Assembly: GCA_030027265.1 (NCBI GenBank)
Contig: JASENG010000007.1
Coordinates: 62,001 to 126,000, forward strand
Length of the DNA: 64,000 nucleotides
Source of the DNA: Lysinibacillus fusiformis
GTDB lineage: Bacteria; Bacillota; Bacilli; Bacillales_A; Planococcaceae
Direction of reading: 5' to 3'
Shown: positions 45,166 to 54,091 of the stretch, one piece after another
How the letters are laid out: each line of letters opens with the position of its first letter
How positions within the stretch are numbered: the first letter of the stretch is position 1
Made by a program: the position numbers and the translations under genes
Notes under the pieces: generated by a model
Database searches by the model: none
What the model was told of the DNA's origin: nothing
The model's input: only the letters and a program-made list of their open reading frames with translations

Positions 45166-46806
45166 ATGGTGAAGCAATACAGGGCGACAACAATGTCAAC
45201 TAAGGGGATGGTGACAACACCACATTACTTAGCATCCCAAGCGGCGCTTTCAATTTTACAAAAGGGCGGTAATGCGATCGAAGCTGCGATTGCTGCGGCA
45301 TCTACAATTGGTGTAGTGTATCCTCACATGAATGGAATCGGTGGAGATAATTTCTGGTTAATCTACAATGCGCAGTCAAAGAAATTGAAGGCAATTAACT
45401 CAAGTGGGCGTTCTGGAGAGAAAGCGACAATTGAATATTATCGATCAAAAGGCTTCGGAAAAATTCCTTCGCGCGGGTCCTTGGCTGCAAACACGGTACC
45501 AGGAGCTGTTGCCGGTTGGGGTGAGGCGTATAACTATGCGCAACAGGAAATGGGTGGTTCATTGTCTTGGGCGAGTTTACTGGAATCGGCGATTGGTTAT
45601 GCAGAAGAGGGTTTCCCAGTTACGCCAAGTCAAGAGCATTGGACGACTGTTAATCTTGATGAAACAGATACTGAGTTCCGAGCATTGCAGCGTTTTGAAG
45701 AATTTACTAGAGTCTTTTTAAAGGATGGTAAACCTTACAAAGCTGGGGAAATTATGAAGCAGCAAGATCTAGCAAAGACGTTAAAATTGATTGCTGAAAA
45801 AGGTGCTGACTATCTCTATAACAGTGAGTTAACCGGCAAAATTGTAGAAGACTTACAAAATCATGGTGGTATACTAACTGTAGAGGATTTTAAACAGCAT
45901 ACAAGTGATTGGGTGGAGCCGATTTCCGTAAAGTATCGCGAATATACAGCGTACAACTTACCGCCGAATACGCAAGGAATGGCTTCGTTATCTATTTTAA
46001 ATATCCTGAATCAAATCGATTTACAGCATATTAAAGAGGGTTCATCGACATATTATCACGTTCTCGTTGAAGCGATTAAGCATGCATTTGTTGACCGTGA
46101 TCGCTATTTAACGGACCCTGCTTTCGTTCAAATTCCTTTAGATGAATTGTTGTGCGAAAAGCGTGGTTTGGAAATAGCTGAGAAAATAAAAGAACAGCAC
46201 CTTGCCAACGAGCTGCAGCCCCTTGATGCGAAGGGGGATACGGTTTGGTTTGGTGTGGTTGATAAATACGGGAACGCGGTTTCATTCATTCAAAGTATTT
46301 ATCATGAATTTGGTTCTGGTTTTATTCCAAAAGGGACAGGGATTGTTCTCCAAAATCGAGGGAGTTTCTTCTCTCTTGATGAAAACCATGTGAATGCGCT
46401 TGCGCCGCGAAAACGATCTTTCCATACATTGAATCCTGCTATGTTGGTAAAGGATGGGAAACCGGCTTTAGTTTATGGAACGATGGGTGGAGAAGGCCAG
46501 CCCCAAACGCAAGCAGCTCTTGTGACGCGGATTGTTGACTACGGGATGTCCGTGCAGGAAGCGATTGAAGCGCCAAGGTGGCTTTATGGTCGTACTTGGG
46601 GAGCGTCTTCGAATAGCTTGAAGGTTGAAAATCGAATTGCAGAAAATATTCGTGAGGAATTAGCGGCTTTAGGGCATGAATTAGAAGTGCTCGAAGATTT
46701 TACGGATACAATGGGTCATGCAGGGGCTATTTTGATAGATGAGAAAACGAATGTGAAATATGGCGGTGCGGACCCAAGAGGGGATGGAGTGGCAATTGGT
46801 TACTAA
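45166..46806 (+). CDS. gamma-glutamyltransferase-fold Ntn hydrolase (HpxW/YwrD-like)
   Basis: 546 residues, no signal peptide, so cytoplasmic. The autocatalytic nucleophile is T359 in KGDTVWFGVVDKYGNAVSF, with the oxyanion-hole GG in YGTMGGEGQPQTQ. The motif R-E-x-A-P that supplies the alpha-carboxylate-binding Arg in true gamma-glutamyltransferases is absent; the region reads NSSGRSGEKAT. That argues against a glutamyl substrate. The same fold serves as oxamate amidohydrolase HpxW in Klebsiella. RBS GGGGGAAGG. Confidence 0.85.
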   Translation: MVKQYRATTMSTKGMVTTPHYLASQAALSILQKGGNAIEAAIAAASTIGVVYPHMNGIGGDNFWLIYNAQSKKLKAINSSGRSGEKATIEYYRSKGFGKIPSRGSLAANTVPGAVAGWGEAYNYAQQEMGGSLSWASLLESAIGYAEEGFPVTPSQEHWTTVNLDETDTEFRALQRFEEFTRVFLKDGKPYKAGEIMKQQDLAKTLKLIAEKGADYLYNSELTGKIVEDLQNHGGILTVEDFKQHTSDWVEPISVKYREYTAYNLPPNTQGMASLSILNILNQIDLQHIKEGSSTYYHVLVEAIKHAFVDRDRYLTDPAFVQIPLDELLCEKRGLEIAEKIKEQHLANELQPLDAKGDTVWFGVVDKYGNAVSFIQSIYHEFGSGFIPKGTGIVLQNRGSFFSLDENHVNALAPRKRSFHTLNPAMLVKDGKPALVYGTMGGEGQPQTQAALVTRIVDYGMSVQEAIEAPRWLYGRTWGASSNSLKVENRIAENIREELAALGHELEVLEDFTDTMGHAGAILIDEKTNVKYGGADPRGDGVAIGY

Positions 46807-46840
46807 AAAAATTTCAGTTCCGTTTGAAGAGAAGGAGCTA

Positions 46841-47395
46841 ATGGCAAAGCAAAAGGATATTTTCATCGCTTTCTTTCGTTCGGGAATTTTAGGTTTTGGT
46901 GGTGGACCTTCTACCATTCCGTTGGTGAAAAAAGAAGTAGTAGACATCTTTAAAATGATGGATGATGAAGATTTTTCAGATGTGCTTTCAATCGGAAATA
47001 CATTACCTGGACCGATTGCAACGAAAATGGCGGGGTATATTGGCTACCGGGTCGGCGGTTGGTTAGGTCTGGTGACGGCGTTAATTGCCACAGTGTTGCC
47101 AACTGTTGTATTAATGATTGTCCTTCTTGCTTCCTTAAATGAGATAAAGGATTTCGATTTCGTAAAAGGAATGACCAATGGCGTTGTACCGATCGTGGCC
47201 GTGATGCTCGGGGTCCTAACGTGGGATTTCCTGAAGAAATCAAAAAAATCACTGGGCTGGAAAATTGGCTCGATTATTTTAGTTGCTTCGTTTTTAGCGA
47301 TAATCTTACTTGGTATTCATCCGGGAATTGTGATTGCGGTTTTATTGATATTGGCTTTATCTCTCCCGATTAAAAAGGAGGGGGATGGAAAATGA
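46841..47395 (+). CDS. CHR-domain (chromate transporter family) protein, first half
   Basis: 184 residues from ATG 46841 (AAGGAG five bases upstream, within a region that begins before the Ntn hydrolase stop). One CHR domain: FRSGILGFGGGPSTIPLV, NTLPGPIATKMAGYIGYRVGG. Single-domain CHR proteins work in pairs of opposite topology. In B. subtilis ywrA/ywrB sit near ywrD, an Ntn hydrolase. The anion may be chromate, sulfate or an organic anion. Confidence 0.83.
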   Translation: MAKQKDIFIAFFRSGILGFGGGPSTIPLVKKEVVDIFKMMDDEDFSDVLSIGNTLPGPIATKMAGYIGYRVGGWLGLVTALIATVLPTVVLMIVLLASLNEIKDFDFVKGMTNGVVPIVAVMLGVLTWDFLKKSKKSLGWKIGSIILVASFLAIILLGIHPGIVIAVLLILALSLPIKKEGDGK

Positions 47396-47922
47396 TGATC
47401 TATCTTCAAGTCTTTCTCGCTTTCTTCTACCCGGGGATTTTAGGATATGGCGGAGGTCCGTCTTCAATTCCTTTGATTGAGCATGAAGTGGTTGATAATT
47501 ACGGCTGGATGACAACAAGTGAGTTTAGTGAAGTGCTGGCTTTAGGAAACGCGTTGCCGGGTCCGATTGCAACGAAAATGGCAGGCTTTATTGGCTATGA
47601 AGTAGCCGGTGTTCCAGGGGCGCTAGTGGCCTTGCTTGCAACGGTGGGGCCGTCTTTAGTGCTGATGCTAATCCTGTTGAACATTTTGTATCGCTATCGT
47701 AACTCTCCGCGAGTGAAACGTTTATCAAGCTTTGTCTTACCGGCAATCGCGATTCTGTTAGCAGACATGACGTTCGATTTCTTCAACACATCCTACGATG
47801 CAATCGGCTTGGTTGTAACGGTTGTATTGATGGTAGCGGCTTATTTTGCATTGGAGAGATTTAAGGTTCATCCGGCATTTGTCATTATGGCAGGGCTAGT
47901 CGTAGGCGGATTTTTCTTATAA
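47392..47922 (+). CDS. CHR-domain (chromate transporter family) protein, second half
   Basis: 176 residues. FYPGILGYGGGPSSIPLI, GNALPGPIATKMAGFIGYEVAG; about five helices. It overlaps the preceding gene by four bases and completes the CHR pair. Last gene of the plus-strand run. Confidence 0.83.
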   Translation: MMIYLQVFLAFFYPGILGYGGGPSSIPLIEHEVVDNYGWMTTSEFSEVLALGNALPGPIATKMAGFIGYEVAGVPGALVALLATVGPSLVLMLILLNILYRYRNSPRVKRLSSFVLPAIAILLADMTFDFFNTSYDAIGLVVTVVLMVAAYFALERFKVHPAFVIMAGLVVGGFFL

Positions 47923-48036
47923 AGTTTGAAGGTGAGTGAGGGTCGTTAACTTGTTCCTGGGAGCGGGAATAGGTTGGCGGCTTTTTTTGCTGTGGGAGAA
48001 GATTTGATAGAAGGGGCGATGAGATTTCGCGAGGTA

Positions 48037-48090
48037 TAAATTGGAAGGAAGAGTGAGTCGCCCGTAAGGAGGGAGAAATCGCCCGTAAAA
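48037..48090 (+). repeat. three tandem 21-bp units (TCGCCCGTAA type)
   Basis: TCGC begins at 48037, 48058 and 48079; the second and third units read TCGCCCGTAAGGAG and TCGCCCGTAAAAAG. Same period and head as the set at 26577-26633. The 275-bp gap between convergent genes holds this and the terminator below. Confidence 0.55.
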
Positions 48091-48130
48091 AGAAAGTAAA
48101 GCAACACCTCCACACACCCAATCCCATTAC

Positions 48131-48175
48131 AAAAACCCCAAGCAACAAAGAGAGGGCTAAGTTGCTCAGGGTTTA
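48131..48175 (-). terminator. terminator of the flavoprotein gene / purine operon
   Basis: AAACCC-T-GAGCAAC / GTTGCTT-G-GGGTTT arms; minus-strand tail TTTTTGT. Confidence 0.75.
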
Positions 48176-48196
48176 TCATATTGGAAATCCGCTGAT

Positions 48197-49624
48197 TCAT
48201 TTTGCGGGAATCTTGGGATTGCCTGTAAATTCAATGACATCGTATTCGAAGTAATCCTTTAAGATGGATGGTTTGATGTCTTGGAAGAGTTCATCGGCAA
48301 TGGCCGTGACTAGCTTTGGAACAGCGTAGCGAATGCCGGATAGGGCAGATGCTGATACGCCGCAGCTAATTAAAGCCGAGTAGTTGAATGCAAACAGACC
48401 GTATAATGCCTCTTTTCCTTCTTCGCAATTCGGGACAAATGCAAAGCTTTTTGATAAGTAAGGGTGTGCATCGATTATCTCGTTTGAAATGTCTGGGCTC
48501 GCCTTATACACGTCGCGCCATCGGGTGATATATTGCTCGACTTGTTTTAATTCCGGACGTAAAGAAGGATCAGTAACTAGTCCGGTGCTAATAATTAAAT
48601 AATCGAATGTAAATGTTTCGTGTGGCGTCCGTACAACTGCGCAACCTTCCGACTCGCTAACATCTAACCAAGGGGAATCGAGATGTACCTGGAAGCCTTC
48701 CCAAGCACTTGCTCGGTTGAATGTATCGTTCGTTGGCGGTTGGTTGAATTTGAAAAAGTGCAGCATGGCAGCATATTTTTCTTCATCATTTAATGAATGA
48801 TATCGTTCGATGAGGCCGGATTGCTCAAGAATTCTCATAGGATTTACACGAACCATCTCTTTGCGTCGGATAAAGGTATGCACTTCTTTTGCGCCTGTTG
48901 ATAGTGCAAAATTCGCGTTATCGAAAGCGGAAGCTCCGCCGCCAAGTATCCCAATTCGTTTTCCTTTTAAATCATCGAAATCGATGGCTTCCGATGTATG
49001 AGCAAAAAGAGACTTTGGTAAGTTGCTTTTAATAAAATCAGGGACATGCCATTCGCCTCCACCTTGAATACCAGTTGCAAGAACGACTTTGCGGGCTAGA
49101 ATCGACTTTGATTTTGCTCCGTTCCCAGAAAGGTGGAGTCGATGTAAAGCATCATTGATTGGTTCGATTAAATCAACCTTTACTTCATTTTGAACAGGCA
49201 ATTCCAGTACTTCGCGATACCAATTTAAGTAGTTCATCCATTCATTGCGAGGGATTTTATCAAGCTGATTCCAAGCTTCTTGGCCATGCTGTGCAATCCA
49301 CCAAGATTGGAAAGTGAGAGAGGGGATGCCTAAATCGATGGAGGGCAGATGCTTTGGTGTTCGAAGTGTAACCATTCGAGCATAAGTAATCCAAGGACCT
49401 TCAATGCCGGCGGGATTTTCGTCTAAGATGGTGATATTCGTAATGCGTTCGCGGTTTAAACCGAATGCAGTACTTAAGCCGCTTTGTCCACCGCCGATAA
49501 TGGCAACATCATAAACATGGCCTTCTGGATGTGAAGCTGGTTTGACCCACTCCACATTGAAGACAGGGTGGGCAATATATGAAAGGTCCTTTTTGACTTG
49601 TTCGTTTAACGCTTCTAAACTCAT
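48197..49624 (-). CDS. FAD/NAD(P)-binding monooxygenase-like protein, candidate urate hydroxylase
   Basis: 475 residues from ATG 49624 (AAAGGAG nine bases upstream). Two Rossmann folds: FAD motif VAIIGGGQSGLSTA near residue 47 and NAD(P)H motif IGILGGGASAFDNA in mid-protein, preceded by an FMO-like segment SLFAHTSEAIDFDD. This is class B flavin monooxygenase architecture. It is the last gene on the strand that carries permease, uraD and uraH, the place where uricase normally occurs, and the uricase fold is missing from the window. Hydroxylation of urate to 5-hydroxyisourate is therefore a reasonable but untested assignment. Confidence 0.72.
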   Translation of the reverse strand: MSLEALNEQVKKDLSYIAHPVFNVEWVKPASHPEGHVYDVAIIGGGQSGLSTAFGLNRERITNITILDENPAGIEGPWITYARMVTLRTPKHLPSIDLGIPSLTFQSWWIAQHGQEAWNQLDKIPRNEWMNYLNWYREVLELPVQNEVKVDLIEPINDALHRLHLSGNGAKSKSILARKVVLATGIQGGGEWHVPDFIKSNLPKSLFAHTSEAIDFDDLKGKRIGILGGGASAFDNANFALSTGAKEVHTFIRRKEMVRVNPMRILEQSGLIERYHSLNDEEKYAAMLHFFKFNQPPTNDTFNRASAWEGFQVHLDSPWLDVSESEGCAVVRTPHETFTFDYLIISTGLVTDPSLRPELKQVEQYITRWRDVYKASPDISNEIIDAHPYLSKSFAFVPNCEEGKEALYGLFAFNYSALISCGVSASALSGIRYAVPKLVTAIADELFQDIKPSILKDYFEYDVIEFTGNPKIPAK

Positions 49625-49830
49625 AGGGCACAACTCCTTTTATATTATGTAAGTATTTCTGATGTATATTTTATATATCAATCCTATCATTTGGAAAAAG
49701 AACTTTCTTTATAGGCATTGTTATTAATAAAGGGTATCTTTGTACTAAGTGACTAAAAATTAAGAAAATTAAAATTTGTTTTCGTAGCAAGGTGACAAAA
49801 TTGTTAACGAGAACTAACTAAATCGTTCTC

Positions 49831-50187
49831 TTAGCTACCGCGGTAGATTTGATACCCCCACGGAGTGACCAATAACGGGACATGATAATGAGATGCGGAT
49901 TCTGTCATGTTAAAGCGAATGGGCACTGTTGTTAAAAAGTTTGGAGTAGGGAGGGTGACGCTTTTTTCTTTATAGTAGTCTGCTACATGAAAAACAAGTT
50001 CGTAGGTTCCTTGTTTCCAGCTTTCATGCGTTACGATTTGCTCATCGCAGCGCCCATCTTTGTTTGTCACAACCGTTTTGATGAGTTCGAATAGTTCTCC
50101 ATCTTGCTGGTGAAATACTTCTATTTTTACATTTTGAGCAGGTGTTCCGTGATGTAAATCCAATACATGTGTTGATAATGAGGGCAT
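49831..50187 (-). CDS. pucM: 5-hydroxyisourate hydrolase
   Basis: 118 residues, transthyretin-like. Family ends are intact: N-terminal LSTHVLDLHHGTPA (active-site His) and the C-terminal Y-R-G-S signature in YQIYRGS. Opens the ring of 5-hydroxyisourate, made from urate, to OHCU. Start ATG 50187 follows AGGAGGAATAAGAA. Next upstream gene encodes the following enzyme of the path. Confidence 0.92.
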   Translation of the reverse strand: MPSLSTHVLDLHHGTPAQNVKIEVFHQQDGELFELIKTVVTNKDGRCDEQIVTHESWKQGTYELVFHVADYYKEKSVTLPTPNFLTTVPIRFNMTESASHYHVPLLVTPWGYQIYRGS

Positions 50188-50231
50188 TTCTTATTCCTCC
50201 TAATTAAAATTTCACTCTTCTATTACTAGGT

Positions 50232-50741
50232 TTATTCACTGGATAATTTCTCGATAATTGCATCAAATCGTATCTTTGCAATTTTATAGATTTCGTTTAA
50301 CGCAGTATTGAATTCTGCTTCACGAGAATTGTTTAATCGAACTTTCATTGCAGATAAAATATCGTTCTTGTCTTTTCCTGCCACTGCAATAATGAAAGGG
50401 AAGTCGAATTTCCCTATATAAGCTTTATTCGTTGTGGAAAATATCTCGAACTCTTCCGGCGATAAGGAATCCAGCCCGGCTCCACTTTGTTCGCGGACAG
50501 ATGCCTCGCTCATTTTGATGCGTTTTCCAAGCTCGGGATGCTCTAAAATCAATGCAAGCTTCTTGTCGTAACTCGATTTTTCTACGATTTTTCGCATCAC
50601 TTCGAATGTTTCATCGACCGACTGAAATGGCCTCTCCTTCAAGGCTTTTTCCGCAATCCAAGGAGAATGTTCGAAAATTTCACCGAAAAGCTCTATGAAT
50701 TGCTCGTTGCTATACTTTTCAAGTTGTTCAATAACCAACAT
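50232..50741 (-). CDS. uraD: OHCU decarboxylase
   Basis: 169 residues, all-helical OHCU decarboxylase fold; active-site region ILEHPELGKR, and HSPWIAEKAL near the N-terminus. Converts OHCU to S-allantoin. In B. subtilis this domain is fused to uricase in PucL; here it is alone and about the length of that domain. Its start overlaps the permease stop. Confidence 0.9.
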   Translation of the reverse strand: MLVIEQLEKYSNEQFIELFGEIFEHSPWIAEKALKERPFQSVDETFEVMRKIVEKSSYDKKLALILEHPELGKRIKMSEASVREQSGAGLDSLSPEEFEIFSTTNKAYIGKFDFPFIIAVAGKDKNDILSAMKVRLNNSREAEFNTALNEIYKIAKIRFDAIIEKLSSE

Positions 50742-52066
50742 TAATTACCTCCTTGAGAGACAAGGGATGTCTCTGGTACTTTCACTTTTTCTTTTTTAGA
50801 ATGCTTTAAAGATAAAACAAGATTTAAGAAGATCGCAGTTAAACTGCCTGTAATCAACCCATCCCCAACAAGCATTTTTAATGCGGCAGGCAGGCTGGAG
50901 AATAGCTCTGGCACAACGGTAGCCCCTAATCCAAGAGAGACGGAGCATGCAATGACAAGCAGGTTATTTTGATTCGTGAAATCAACTGTACTAAGCATTT
51001 TGATGCCGGAAGAAACAATCATGCCGAACATCACTACTGTTGCTCCTCCTAAAACCGCTGTCGGAATAAGGGTAGCTAGAGCGGCAATTTTAGGAATTAA
51101 GCCGAGGCAAACAAGAATTAGTCCTGCTGCAACCGTTACATTTTTTGATTTCACGCCAGACATTTGAACGAGCCCGACGTTTTGAGCGAAGGTATTGTAA
51201 GGGAAAGCATTGAAAATTCCTCCCAATAAAAAGGCGATTCCTTCTGCGCGGTAGCCTCTTTCCATATCCTTTGGCGATAGCTTTTGCTTTGTAATATCAC
51301 TTAGCGCTAAAAATACCCCTGTGGACTCAATCATTACGACAATTCCGACGATCATCATGGTAATAATCGGACCGATTTCAAAGGTTGGTACACCAAAATA
51401 GAATGGTGCGGGTAAGTGGAACCAAGAAGCATTGCCGACTGTTGTAAAATCAATTGGATTTACAAAACCGTAAGAAATAGTTCCGGCAATAATCCCGATT
51501 AATACAGCAAGAGATTTTACGTAGCCTTTTCCAAAATACTGAACTAGTAAAATCACAAATAGGGTACCGATGGAAAAGATCAGATTCTCAAGTGAGCCGA
51601 AACCAGGACTGCTTGCACCGCCAGCCATGTTTTTAACCCCCGTTGGAATAAGGGATAAACCGATAATCATCACGACCGTTCCAGTAACGACTGGAGGAAA
51701 GAGTTTTAAAATTTTGCTGAAAAATTTTGCGCACAGGATGATGAACAGCCCGGCAGCAATGATGGCTCCGTAAATAGCGGTCATGCCGTAATTTGTGCCA
51801 ATCGCAATCATTGGTGTCACGGCAACGAAGGAAGAGCCAAGTACCACGGGAAGGCCAATTCCGAAGAAACGATTTTTCCACATTTGTAATAGGGTCGCAA
51901 TTCCGCAAGTTACCAAATCAATTGCGATTAAATAAGCGAGCTGGGTAGAATTTAAACCAATAGCACCGCCAACGAGAATGGGAACAAGCATTGCACCCGC
52001 ATACATGGCTAAAACATGCTGTAATCCAAGTGAGGCGGCTTTTGGTTTACTTATTTGTTCGATCAT
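50741..52066 (-). CDS. urate/xanthine permease (NCS2 family)
   Basis: 441 residues, about 12-14 membrane helices. NCS2 motifs are visible: FPYNTFAQNVGLVQMSGVKSK (shown as FPYNTFAQNVG, then LVQMSGVKSK) and QHVLAMYAGAMLVPILVGGA at the N-terminus. It corresponds to PucJ/PucK of B. subtilis, uric acid permeases. First gene of the operon; a TnrA/GlnR-type box lies 44 bp upstream. Confidence 0.88.
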   Translation of the reverse strand: MIEQISKPKAASLGLQHVLAMYAGAMLVPILVGGAIGLNSTQLAYLIAIDLVTCGIATLLQMWKNRFFGIGLPVVLGSSFVAVTPMIAIGTNYGMTAIYGAIIAAGLFIILCAKFFSKILKLFPPVVTGTVVMIIGLSLIPTGVKNMAGGASSPGFGSLENLIFSIGTLFVILLVQYFGKGYVKSLAVLIGIIAGTISYGFVNPIDFTTVGNASWFHLPAPFYFGVPTFEIGPIITMMIVGIVVMIESTGVFLALSDITKQKLSPKDMERGYRAEGIAFLLGGIFNAFPYNTFAQNVGLVQMSGVKSKNVTVAAGLILVCLGLIPKIAALATLIPTAVLGGATVVMFGMIVSSGIKMLSTVDFTNQNNLLVIACSVSLGLGATVVPELFSSLPAALKMLVGDGLITGSLTAIFLNLVLSLKHSKKEKVKVPETSLVSQGGN

Positions 52067-52109
52067 ATGATTCCCTCCAAATCCATCCGTAACTTTTTCT
52101 GACTACCGA

Positions 52110-52126
52110 TGTAATTATTTATTACA
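52110..52126. promoter_or_regulatory. TnrA/GlnR box at the permease promoter
   Basis: TGTAA-TTATTTA-TTACA matches TGTNA-N7-TNACA at every fixed position and is a perfect palindrome in its arms. It lies 44 bp upstream of the permease start. In B. subtilis several puc genes are under nitrogen control by TnrA. Confidence 0.65.
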
Positions 52127-52210
52127 TAATAAAAAATATTCAGTTAATTGTCTTTGGACGAAATGGCTAATTAGTATAGAAACTTTTAGCTAATATAACC
52201 GAATTCATAA

Positions 52211-53827
52211 TTAAGCATATTGTTCGATTAACAAATGGTTTCGGATGCGAAGGGCTAATCTGAGCTGGAGTGTTACTTCTGGATCCTTTAAGTCTTTTTG
52301 CAATAAGGAGCTGCATTTTTCTATGCGGTAGATTACGGTATTGCGATGTACGTAAAGCCTTTTTGCTGTTTCTGATATTTGGCAATGACATTCTAAATAT
52401 TCATTTAGTGTTTCAAACAAAATCTTTTGTTCCTCATCGGACAATGAAGAAAATGCTTTGAAAACCATGCGGTGATAATTCGTTAAATCGGTTTGAGGAA
52501 TCATTTGCAGCAGTTCGTTGATTTCTTTTTTCTTATAGAAGGAAATCAACTTTTTTCGATTACGAATTGTTAATACTGTGCTTTGCGCCTCTTTATAAGC
52601 GCGTTGAATCTCTGAGAAATTATGTGTTTGATTGCTTACGCCAAAAATCATATTCAGGTTGAAATATTGATGGATGGAAGCTTCTAATTCTGTAAATAGT
52701 TCTGTTAGAAATAACGTATAATCCGCGTTCGTATCTTGTAATTCGTATAAGAAAATCAATTCGTTATTTAATGTAAAAGAATGAATTGGGATGCGACTTG
52801 TCTGTAGGGCTTCCTCGCAAAATTTATGGATTTGCTCGATTGCGAAGTTTGGTTGATATGTATAGGAAGCTGCTTTTGTCGTTGCATGCCCGATAATACA
52901 TAAATAAACTTGCTGATAGGGTAATGAAAGCTCTTGAGACATCGCCTTGAGTGCTATAGGGGAGTGTCCTTCGTCTTCTAATAAATCACGAAAATGCTGG
53001 TTCCTGATGTTGCGTTTTTGTTGTTGAAGAGCCTGTTCCTGCATGATTGCAAAGGATAAAACATTTATCGCCTGTTCGATTGTTAAACGAGAGATAATAT
53101 CTTGTTCATCGATGGTACCTTTCATCATTAAATAACAATTTTTTTCAGAATTAATATTGATTGGATACAAAGATACTGTTTGACGGTCGGATACTATTGA
53201 AAACGTCCATGCTTTATTTGCTGAAGTATGGCTGATGTCATTACGCATCATTTTTTGAATTGAAACGAGTTCAGGTACATGCAGCTGAGCCGAATACATC
53301 GGACGCAAAAAGGGACTGATTAATTGAACCTCTTTCCCTATTAAAGAAGCTAGTTGACGTACTAGTCTTGGAATTCCTTGGCCATTTAAAATAAGCAGTG
53401 TAAATTGACGGTGGATATCCATGGCATGAGTTAGCAAAGAAGCTTCACTTTGTAAAATCTTTTCGGTCATTAAAAAATTGATTTGGCCTAAAGATAGATG
53501 CTCCGGTAACTCGATAAGAGGCAAATGTAATTGGTCGGCAAGGCTTAAAATATCTTGAGGGATTTCATGTAAAAAGCGATTCTTTTTAATGCCGATGCCG
53601 GCACAACCCTTCGCAGCCATTTCGCGAATGAGCTCCTGGAAGACATCGTGATTGTTCTGTAAGTGATAGGCTGTAGTGATAACCAGTTCGTTTTTCCGTA
53701 AGTATGGAATAAGATCCGGGGCATCCATCATTGTTATGGAACTGATTTCGCGACCTCTACTTTTTTCCCCGGCAACTAATGTAATAGGGGCCAATTCTTT
53801 TTGAGAAAGCATTTGTAGAATATTCAC
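52211..53827 (-). CDS. pucR: PucR-family regulator of purine catabolism
   Basis: 538 residues from GTG 53827 (GGAGGG seven bases upstream). N-terminal PucR domain (LQMLSQKELAPITLVAGE), sensory middle, C-terminal helix-turn-helix (ETAKRLYVHRNTVIYRIEK). It is the last gene before the divergent ureide operon and the likely controller of both directions. The known B. subtilis PucR responds to allantoin-type intermediates. Confidence 0.87.
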   Translation of the reverse strand: MNILQMLSQKELAPITLVAGEKSRGREISSITMMDAPDLIPYLRKNELVITTAYHLQNNHDVFQELIREMAAKGCAGIGIKKNRFLHEIPQDILSLADQLHLPLIELPEHLSLGQINFLMTEKILQSEASLLTHAMDIHRQFTLLILNGQGIPRLVRQLASLIGKEVQLISPFLRPMYSAQLHVPELVSIQKMMRNDISHTSANKAWTFSIVSDRQTVSLYPININSEKNCYLMMKGTIDEQDIISRLTIEQAINVLSFAIMQEQALQQQKRNIRNQHFRDLLEDEGHSPIALKAMSQELSLPYQQVYLCIIGHATTKAASYTYQPNFAIEQIHKFCEEALQTSRIPIHSFTLNNELIFLYELQDTNADYTLFLTELFTELEASIHQYFNLNMIFGVSNQTHNFSEIQRAYKEAQSTVLTIRNRKKLISFYKKKEINELLQMIPQTDLTNYHRMVFKAFSSLSDEEQKILFETLNEYLECHCQISETAKRLYVHRNTVIYRIEKCSSLLQKDLKDPEVTLQLRLALRIRNHLLIEQYA

Positions 53828-53891
53828 AATTAAACCCTCCTTTTTGCTATATGTTACAAAATCTAACACAAATTGCGAGAAAAAAATAGTA

Positions 53892-53908
53892 TGTTATAAA
53901 AAGTTACA
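53892..53908. promoter_or_regulatory. TnrA/GlnR box between pucR and pucF
   Basis: TGTTA-TAAAAAG-TTACA matches TGTNA-N7-TNACA exactly. It lies in the divergent region and can act on either operon. Confidence 0.65.
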
Positions 53909-53942
53909 TAAATTAGTTACAAAGTAAGGTTTTTTGTTTACA

Positions 53943-53955
53943 TTAACCAAAATCG
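53943..53955 (-). promoter_or_regulatory. candidate PucR box
   Basis: On the minus strand the core is TTGGTTAA, the most conserved part of the published PucR box (WWWCNTTGGTTAA); the flanking bases CGATT fit poorly. Confidence 0.4.
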
Positions 53956-54091
53956 AAAAATTTTTTAACAAAATTGCTAATGAAGTGCCTTCTGGAATTT
54001 CTTTATACTAATTAAAAGGTTGAATATTCGGAAATCTAAAAGTTGCCGAATGACTATGGGAACGATTTTCAAAAGGAAGGTGGTGTGTCTC

